Source: Malachius bipustulatus | Taxonomy: Eukaryota; Arthropoda; Insecta; Coleoptera; Melyridae | DNA: 64,000 nt | Assembly: GCA_910589415.1 (NCBI GenBank) | Contig: OU342630.1 | Span: forward strand, 87,788,186 to 87,852,185 | Reading direction: 5' to 3' | Shown here: piece by piece, positions 57,412-64,000 of the stretch | How positions within the stretch are numbered: the first letter of the stretch is position 1 | Layout of the letters: each line of letters starts with the position of its first letter | The notes under the pieces: generated by a model | Database searches by the model: none | Told to the model about the DNA's origin: nothing | What the model saw: only the letters and a program-made list of their open reading frames with translations | Translations under genes and position numbers: made by a program

Positions 57412-57913
57412 CTGTTGGTACATTGTCGCCATAACAGTCGTCATATACAATTAATTAACCTAAATATTTAAACCACATTTATACCTAGGTGATGCATAAA
57501 CGCATTTAATACGAGCAATATTCATGAACAAATAAAAAAACTCTAAATTTTCAGAAGAGGTTGGAATAATTTGTACTAAATTTAAAACCATTTTTTTTTT
57601 TAACAAAGGGACACGTCAAAAAATTTACAACATCGCCAACATTTTGAGTGAAGTAAATTATAAATCACGTTTTCCCATAAACGTATTTGCGGTGATTTTC
57701 GATGAAAAGATTTCCAAATCCGATGATCGGGAACGCCAAGCAACGCCAACCCGCCGGTTGGGATCGTTACTTCAATACTCTCACTATTCAAGAGTAGAAT
57801 GATATGTCAAGAAAGGTATGGACAACATTACTGAACAGGTTTGTAACATTGTAACAAAACTGTACCTATCTGTATAGACAAATTTAGTTACTTATTTAGA
57901 TTTATTATTGAAA
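57412..57913. other. No gene seen
   Basis: AT-rich, with a small GC-richer patch near 57725-57770 inside a 63-codon frame that matches nothing I know. Confidence 0.35.
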
Positions 57914-58076
57914 TGAACCGTTTCAGAAAAAAATGGCATTTTATGAGAGAAAACATCACTTTTTTAACGATTTTTCAACAGCATTTTGGAAAAATGAAAA
58001 TAAGTGATAACAACTTATTCCTATACCTAATTAATGTTTTCTCTCATAAAATGACATTTTTCTCGGAAACGGTTCA
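57914..58076. repeat. Short inverted-repeat element, ~43-bp arms
   Basis: TGAACCGTTTCAGAAAAAAA and CATTTTATGAGAGAAAACAT at the left pair with ATGTTTTCTCTCATAAAATG and CGGAAACGGTTCA at the right. The overlapping 85-codon frame is a by-product. A further inverted pair (CCAGTGGCGTAGA and TCTACGCCACT) lies just downstream at 58160-58215. Confidence 0.7.
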
Positions 58077-58499
58077 CTTTAGAGCCGTTAACCAACAGTA
58101 CCTTTTTGGTGTAGAAAAGATGGACGGTTCAAAGGCGCTGCTTAAAATCGCATTTATTCCAGTGGCGTAGAAATTAGGGAGTCGAAACCCTCAAAATACC
58201 CCAAGTCTACGCCACTAAATTTTTTTAAAACCTTTATTTTACGGCGAAAATAAGGGGATCAGTGAGCACATAGTGTGTATAAGAGCTGAACATTGTATCT
58301 CATACGGTTCCCGAGATATCGTCAAAAAACTGGAAAAAGAATATTTATTCGACACCCTGTATCTCTAAAACGGTGTATTTTTTTTTGTAGTTTTTTTGTT
58401 TATTTTAGTATATTGTTTATCTTAACTTTTCGCTGTCCTACTTGTGGTTTTAATTTTTATACGGTGTGATGAAAATTATCAGATTTTTCACCACCCTGT

Positions 58500-58735
58500 A
58501 GGTATATAAATTTCATCCACATCATAGGATAAGTACATAGAAAATTGAAATTGCGTCATGTAGCCGTTTTGCGATATTTGGAGTCGTTACCGATATACAG
58601 AGCTTTCAAAATGAAAAATTGCTATTTTCATTTGTTTATAACTCATAACCTACTCAATTTAAACCGCAACTGTAATAAACATTCTTATTGGATTTTCTCA
58701 GAAAATCTGAAAATGTAATAATATACAGGGTGTCC
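58500..58735. repeat. Arm fragment of the 37.5-kb foldback family
   Basis: Shares TTTCATCCACATCATAGGAT and TTTGTTTATAACTCA..ACTCAATTTAAAC with the right arm of 37462-38341. It is followed by another CAGGGTGTCC terminus at 58723. No opposite arm is nearby. Confidence 0.65.
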
Positions 58736-60170
58736 TGTGCCTGTTTAAAAAATAAACAATGTCGTCATCACTATGAGCCAAGGAACACCCTGTATAATTT
58801 TTTTTTTACATCTACAGAAAGTAAATTATTATAAAACTGATGACCTGTTTCGGGTTTTTGTAATTCTACAGAGATATTAACTGAGAAAATGAATTTATTC
58901 GTTACATACGATTCACCCCACCCTGTATAAGTATATCGGTTTTCAATTTACTGAATTTATTCCATGTTAGAGATAATTACACAATAATATCAATTATAAA
59001 TAAATAGGTCGATAAACCCAAGTAAACCCCTAAATATCAACACATTTATTATAGTAATTACCTAATAATATCCGATCAGTGATCTATTTTTCGACATGAT
59101 TAATAATTAAAACAGGCACATCATGATAGAATGATGACAGTCAGTGAGTGGATCGCTATCCACTTCCTTTGGGGGATTGGGGGTTCTATTAACGTGAAGA
59201 TGAAAGAAGTATGTCACGTGCTCAGAATAATAAAAATAATTATACAGAAGTAGGTAGCTCCAGCTCGTTATAAATTAGTCTGGATCAGAAACCGCAGACC
59301 AGCTAAAAACTAACTTAATTAATGGCGCTTATTTTTAGACTTTGGAACTGTTTTGCGGTTTAAACTTGGGTGGAGACTACTCACTTTAATAAGGGCCACA
59401 GAGGCCCAATTTATCATGGCGGTGACTACGGAGTGTCCACTCTTCCCGCCTTGTTGCACCGGCATCGGACGTCAAACTGAGTTTGGTTTAAAAACTGTGT
59501 TAATTTATATTGATAATATGCTAAAATTTAAAATCACGAAATCGTTTATGCGTATACGGTCTCTTCTAAAAAAAAATAATTTAAAAATATAGTTGTTTGT
59601 GTTTAACTAGTGCAGATTGAAAGCCCCATATTATATTATATAGTCTTGCGTCTATACACGAAGTATGCAGGATGCGGAATAAAAATAATAGCGCAGATTT
59701 ATAAAAATAAAAAAACCTTCAAGGCAATGCTGAGAATCTGAGGGTCAAAACTATTTTTGCTTGTAACTTTCTTTTTCATTTTTCCGACTTTATATTAAAA
59801 TTTACCCATATTAAAGGCAGGAATTGCAAAAGGGCTATTGTTTTATATTTATTATAGTAATTTCAAATATTGACCTCCATCAATTCTTTGTTCTGCATGA
59901 CTAGGCGCCACTTCACTCTACTAGTTTCCTGGCGAGAGGATTTATAAAATAAGATAAATTATGTCTAATTCAAATCAACCGGCGGATATGTGGGAAGTAG
60001 TTATTTAACAAATCTGGTTCATCATCAAGAGAAGACTCAGATATGTTCGTTAGAAGAAAATAAACTAATCATATTAAATAAAATGAAGATAATGGTAAGT
60101 TCTGCAAAACATCATAACAGCAAGCATTAAAAATACTTTTTTCCGCAAGCGTTCTAAAACACCGCAATTA
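58736..60170. other. No gene seen
   Basis: AT-rich sequence with isolated ACACCCTGTA- and CACCCTGTA-type mariner termini (58785, 58918) and no coding signal. Confidence 0.35.
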
Positions 60171-60745
60171 TGATACTTGTTCGAACTCAGAGGTTCAACC
60201 CCCGATCCAGCGCTTTTCACTACGGTAGCGAATTATCTCCGCAACCGCAACAAGCAGACAGCAGACGAGACGGGACTTGGTCGCGGAGCTCAGGATTCAT
60301 CCCGACCACGGGACCACCCACTGGAACTCCGGCGACGCGTAACCACTGACCACCGCCCTTCGCACTTCGCAGAGCCTACTGCTGGCTGTTGACCTTGAAC
60401 CTAGACGCAAACGACTACAGCTGTGCCGCCTGTTCCTGTTGTAACCACTCAACCCCTGACTGGAATAATTCGACGCTGGATTTCCAGTAGTAATGCAAGT
60501 AACGAGGTACCATCTCATTGATTTAATAAAGTTCCAACATTTACTACCTTCTCGCATTTTCTATTCGCTTAATAGTTTTTATTGATATTGGATTATGAAT
60601 GAATATTTTTAATGTATTGTACATGAATGAATTGTAATTAATTTACTTTCACACTTAACATCACTCACTCCAAATGCACCAGGTAAGGTAGATTCACGTG
60701 GATCTTATTATTAATTGCTCTCATTTGAAATTACTTCAGATAAAA

Positions 60746-61280
60746 ATGTCTAAAGCTGAAAGGGATTGCAAAAAGGCTCAACAGGCTCTCGTTCGAATAC
60801 AAAAATTTGTAGCAGACAATGTTGGTGAGCCAACCGTACCCATTTCTGAGTACAAGGTGCGGGAGAGGCAACTTGACACTATTTTTAAGGATTTCGTCAC
60901 CGCTCATGACAAGCTTGAGGAGAAAAGCCCTGTCGACCAACTTGCTAGGTTTGAGAAGGAAAGATCAGAGTTTGAAAATCAATATTTTTCAGTCTTAGCG
61001 CAAATTCAAGACATTTGCTCACCCCCCAAGGTCGTTTCTCTCCCTAGTGCTCTTGACTCTGAGATACACCCCGCCCCTGTCCTAGAAACGAAACCCAACA
61101 CAAGCTTTTCTCAGGTAAAGTTACCCAGCCTAAGTGTGCCCATATTTTCAGGTAAAGGCGAAGATTGGTTGAGTTTTAAGGATCTATACTGCGCTCTCAT
61201 TGACAGCAATGACTCGTTGTCTCCCGTGGAAAAATTCTATTATTTGAAATCTGTGTTGAAGTCGGAACCACTCCACTTAT
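60746..61280 (+). pseudogene. BEL/Pao gag, N-terminal segment
   Basis: Starts at the first in-frame ATG (60746, MSKAERDCKKAQ). The frame is closed upstream by TAG at 60689. It encodes a coiled-coil-like region followed by VKLPSLSVPIFSGKGEDWLS and FYYLKSVL, the DUF1759 region of BEL/Pao gag. Around 61275 the homology leaves this frame and resumes one base earlier, consistent with loss of one nucleotide near CCACTTATTAAC. The frame itself runs on as meaningless residues to 61333. Confidence 0.85.
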
Positions 61281-61950
61281 TAACAGTATGCCATTGTCTA
61301 ACCTTAATTATCAAAAGGCATGGGATATTTTAGTAAGTAGGTATGATAATGATCTCCTAATTATCAACGCTCACTTAAAGGAACTTTTTGACTTGCCAGT
61401 CGCCACGAAACCCAATCAATCTCAATTACGAGAATTTATCACTAAGGTTCAGCAGCATTTGACCTCGTTGAACTCTCTGAAACTCCCCACTGACTCTTGG
61501 GACGTAATACTAGTTTTCATGCTTGCAAAGAAGTTGGATTTCTCAACTCATAGGGCTTACGAACTGGAAAGGGACGCATCTAAATTACCCACTGTTAAGG
61601 AATTTTTAACCTTTTTAGAAAGAAGATGCACCGCACTGGAGACTATGAACACCAGTGACTCCAAATCAAAGCCAAAGGCTTCATTTGTCTCTCAGCAACT
61701 TGAACCAAGGCGTTCTTCCCCCTCGCCCTCTTCCATTGGACATACCCCCTCGCATGCCACCCCTTCCAAAAAGGTAAGGTGTATCTACTGCTCCAATGAA
61801 ACTCACCGAGTCTATCAATGTCCTGACTTCTCAAAATTGCCCGTTGATCAACGAGACGCCTTTGTAAAAGGAAAGGGTCTCTGTTTCAACTGTCTGGGCT
61901 CCCAGCACAGATATAAAGACTGTAAGTCATGGGGCTGTCGTTCCTGTAAG
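61281..61950 (+). pseudogene. BEL/Pao gag, C-terminal segment with zinc knuckles
   Basis: Continues gag in the next frame with YQKAWDILVSRYDNDLLIIN and then SWDVILVFMLAKKLD. Two CX2CX4HX4C zinc knuckles follow: CIYCSNETHRVYQC near 61780 and CFNCLGSQHRYKDC near 61881. The homology shifts frame again between about 61947 and 61956, and this frame stops at 62061. BEL elements normally have one continuous gag-pol frame, so both shifts look like damage or base-calling errors. Confidence 0.85.
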
Positions 61951-64000
61951 GGACGACTCTGCACCATACTCTCCTTCACGGACTTCAGAGTACCATCCCA
62001 CAGCCTTCTAACATACCTGTTCTTCACACCTCTCACGTCACAGAGAGATCCTCCTCTCTGATTCTCTTAGGAACTGCGTATGTCAATGTTATAACCCCTG
62101 ATGGCAGAAGCTTCGTAGCTAGATGTCTACTCGACTCAGCTAGTCAAACTAGTTTTGTTACTCAAAAATTCTTCCAGAAGTTGAACATTACCCCAACTCA
62201 GGAAGAGTGTAGCGTCACTGGACTTTCTGAACAAGTCACCCACTCAAACTCTCTAATCTCGATTACCATTAGCTCACGGGTTAATGGATTTAGGAGGAAG
62301 GTTCCCCTAGTAGTTTTGAAGAACATCACTTGTCCCTTACCACAGATACCGGTGGATGTTACAACTCTGAATATCCCCGAATACTGTTCTCTTGCTGACC
62401 CTAACTTTGGCACTCCAGCTCCGATCGACATCCTCTTAGGAGCTGATGTCTTCTTCGATGTTTTGTCAAATGGTCTCGTCAGATTAGGTCCAGGTTTGCC
62501 AAGCCTACAACAGACTTTTTTGGGTTGGATCATTTCTGGTCCGGTCAAAATAAACTCAAGTGATACCCCTCTTTCCTCCTATGTAACTCTTCACACATCA
62601 CTTAAGGATATAGCCGATCTTCTCCCTCGATTCTGGGAATTGGAAAAGGTGCCAGTTCGTCAGATACTGTCGGAGGAAGATGAAAGTTGTGAACGCATGT
62701 TCTGTGAGTCTGCAACCGTTCTCAACAAACGATACCAAGTTTGTCTACCCTTTCGCACTCTGAACCCCGAGACAGACCTTGGTAACTCTTATCATAACGC
62801 CCTGAGGACTTTCTTATCTTTAGAAAGACGACTTCAAAAGAACAGTTGTCTTCGCACAAAGTATATTGAGTTCATAAATGAGTATGTGAATCTCGGTCAT
62901 GCTAAAATGGTCCCCTTTGAAGTCGATAAGTATCGATCTTCCAATTCTGACGGATACTTTCTCCCTCATCATCCAGTTATGAAGGAAGACAAAATACGAG
63001 TGGTGTTCAACGGATCTGCTCGCACCACATCTGGCAAGTCCCTAAATGACATTCTCCATTCTGGCCCTGCTCTGCAGGGAGAACTCTTTGATATTCTCTT
63101 TTCTTTTCGCCTTTTCAAGGTAGCCCTCTCCTGTGATATACAAAAAATGTATCGGCAGGTTTCAGTAGCTCCCTCTGATAGGAAGTTCCAACGCATACTT
63201 TGGCGTGACGATTCTAAAAAGAGTTTACAATGTCTCGAATTAACCACGGTAACATACGGGCTAAATTGCGCTCCATTTTTAGCCTCTCGCTGTTTAATTG
63301 ACCTTGCTAGATCCCACGCTTCTCGCTTCCCTCTCGCTTCGAAAGCAGTGCTTCTTGGCTGCTATATGGATGATTTTCTATTTGGACAGGATGACCTAGA
63401 TTCCGCATTACAACTGAAATCGGAATTAATAGAGCTTCTAAAATTAGGAAGTTTCCCCTTGCACAAATGGTTGTCGAATTCCCCTGAATTGCTCTCATGT
63501 TCTGACTCTGGCTCCAGCTCTGTGGACTTTGCCGAACTCTCCACTTCTGGCAAGGTACTTGGCCTGCGATGGAATGCTCAAGATGATTCTCTCGTCATCT
63601 CCCCTCCCACAGAAACCCCTGAGTCGTGCCCCACCAAGCGGTCTGTTCTTTCAATAATAGCCAGGTTCTTCGACCCCTTAGGACTAGCTAACCCCGTTGT
63701 AACTAAAGCTAAGATATTCATGCAAAAACTATGGATGCTTAGGATCGACTGGGATACAGAATTGCCCCCAAAGTTGAGACGCGAATGGACTGATTTCCAA
63801 TCTCAACTATCAGCGATGTCAGATTTGACGATAAATCGTTGGATATCCCTCACTTCTGCAACTCCGATGGAATTGCATGGATTCGCTGATGCTTCTCAGC
63901 AGGCCTATGGCTGTTGTATTTACGCCAAAATTATACACCCTGACAACTCTGTCACGGTGCAGCTCCTCTGTGCTCGCTCCCGTGTGGCTCCTCTCAAGAC
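61950..64000 (+). CDS. BEL/Pao pol: protease and reverse transcriptase (runs off edge)
   Basis: An uninterrupted frame of about 683 codons from just after a TAA (61947-61949) to the window end. The order is a retropepsin-like segment (CLLDSASQTSFVTQK, with Ala where many relatives have Gly), then IDILLGADVFFDVL and FLGWIISGPV of the Pao protease region. RT follows with VVFNGSARTTSGKSLNDILH, the active-site YMDDF at 63363-63377 and FFDPLGLANP. The start of RNase H (MELHGFADASQQAYGC, near 63870) comes last. The rest of RNase H, integrase and the 3' LTR lie beyond the edge. This segment has no stop and looks recently active. Confidence 0.9.

Larger units (their letters stand above)
60170..64000 (+). 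mobile_element. BEL/Pao LTR retrotransposon, 5' part
   Basis: Gag, Pao-type protease and reverse transcriptase occur in order on the plus strand and run off the right edge. The roughly 570 bp before gag (C-rich at 60180-60480, with an AATAAAG at 60522) probably hold the 5' LTR and leader. LTR borders and the primer-binding site cannot be fixed without the 3' LTR. The left boundary given is a guess. Codon and base composition are visibly richer in G+C than the surrounding DNA. Confidence 0.88.

Noticed and set aside
57600..57791. Possible 5' exon of neurabin (63-codon minus-strand frame)
   Set aside because: It has no donor of the required phase and no resemblance to known neurabin N-termini.
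60177..60392. 71-codon frame at the start of the BEL region, and a B-box-like GGTTCAACCCC
   Set aside because: The frame lies in the presumed LTR/leader. The B-box-like word has no A box or tRNA fold around it.

Overview
The window looks like AT-rich nuclear DNA of an insect. Coding exons are short islands joined by GT-AG introns. They encode animal proteins: a syntrophin, a purine nucleoside phosphorylase and a neurabin/spinophilin. The remaining sequence is dominated by arthropod-type transposons: Jockey/CR1-like LINEs, Tc1/mariner-like foldbacks, MITEs and a BEL/Pao retrotransposon. The insect order cannot be settled from sequence reading alone.

All three host genes lie on the minus strand. 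At 5179-5674 is the first coding exon of a syntrophin (start codon, half PH domain, complete PDZ). Its remaining exons lie beyond the left edge, so 1-5178 is its intron and is filled with a LINE remnant and a mariner-like element. At 12403-26819 is a complete three-exon purine nucleoside phosphorylase whose reconstructed product is 326 aa with all expected active-site residues. Its introns contain two LINE remnants, several MITEs and tandem repeats. At 41273-55555 are ten exons of the neurabin/spinophilin scaffold (PP1-docking motif, PDZ, coiled coil, tandem peptide repeats, SAM domain). Every splice phase agrees and they give about 1368 residues, but the 5' coding exon or exons are missing. 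Syntrophin and neurabin are scaffolds of membrane and actin-linked complexes, while PNP is a purine-salvage enzyme. Nothing suggests that they act together.

Between and inside the genes are at least six palindromic elements flanked by TA and starting 5'-CAGGGTG or CAGAGTG, with mostly unrelated interiors. Two still carry fragments of a mariner-type transposase. Other structures are an inverted satellite array (7.6-8.85 kb), a 780-bp foldback beside it, a perfect 106-bp-arm hairpin (57187-57411), a tRNA-like SINE head near 56.25 kb, and a dispersed 450-bp repeat present at 28.2 and 46.3 kb.

The right end (about 60.2-64.0 kb, plus strand) is the 5' part of a BEL/Pao retrotransposon. It has a gag with two zinc knuckles, a Pao-type protease and a reverse transcriptase running off the window. 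Two apparent single-base deletions break it into three frames.

No tRNA, rRNA or CRISPR feature was recognised. No wholly new gene system is evident. The most unusual features are the palindromic structures and the neurabin peptide repeats.
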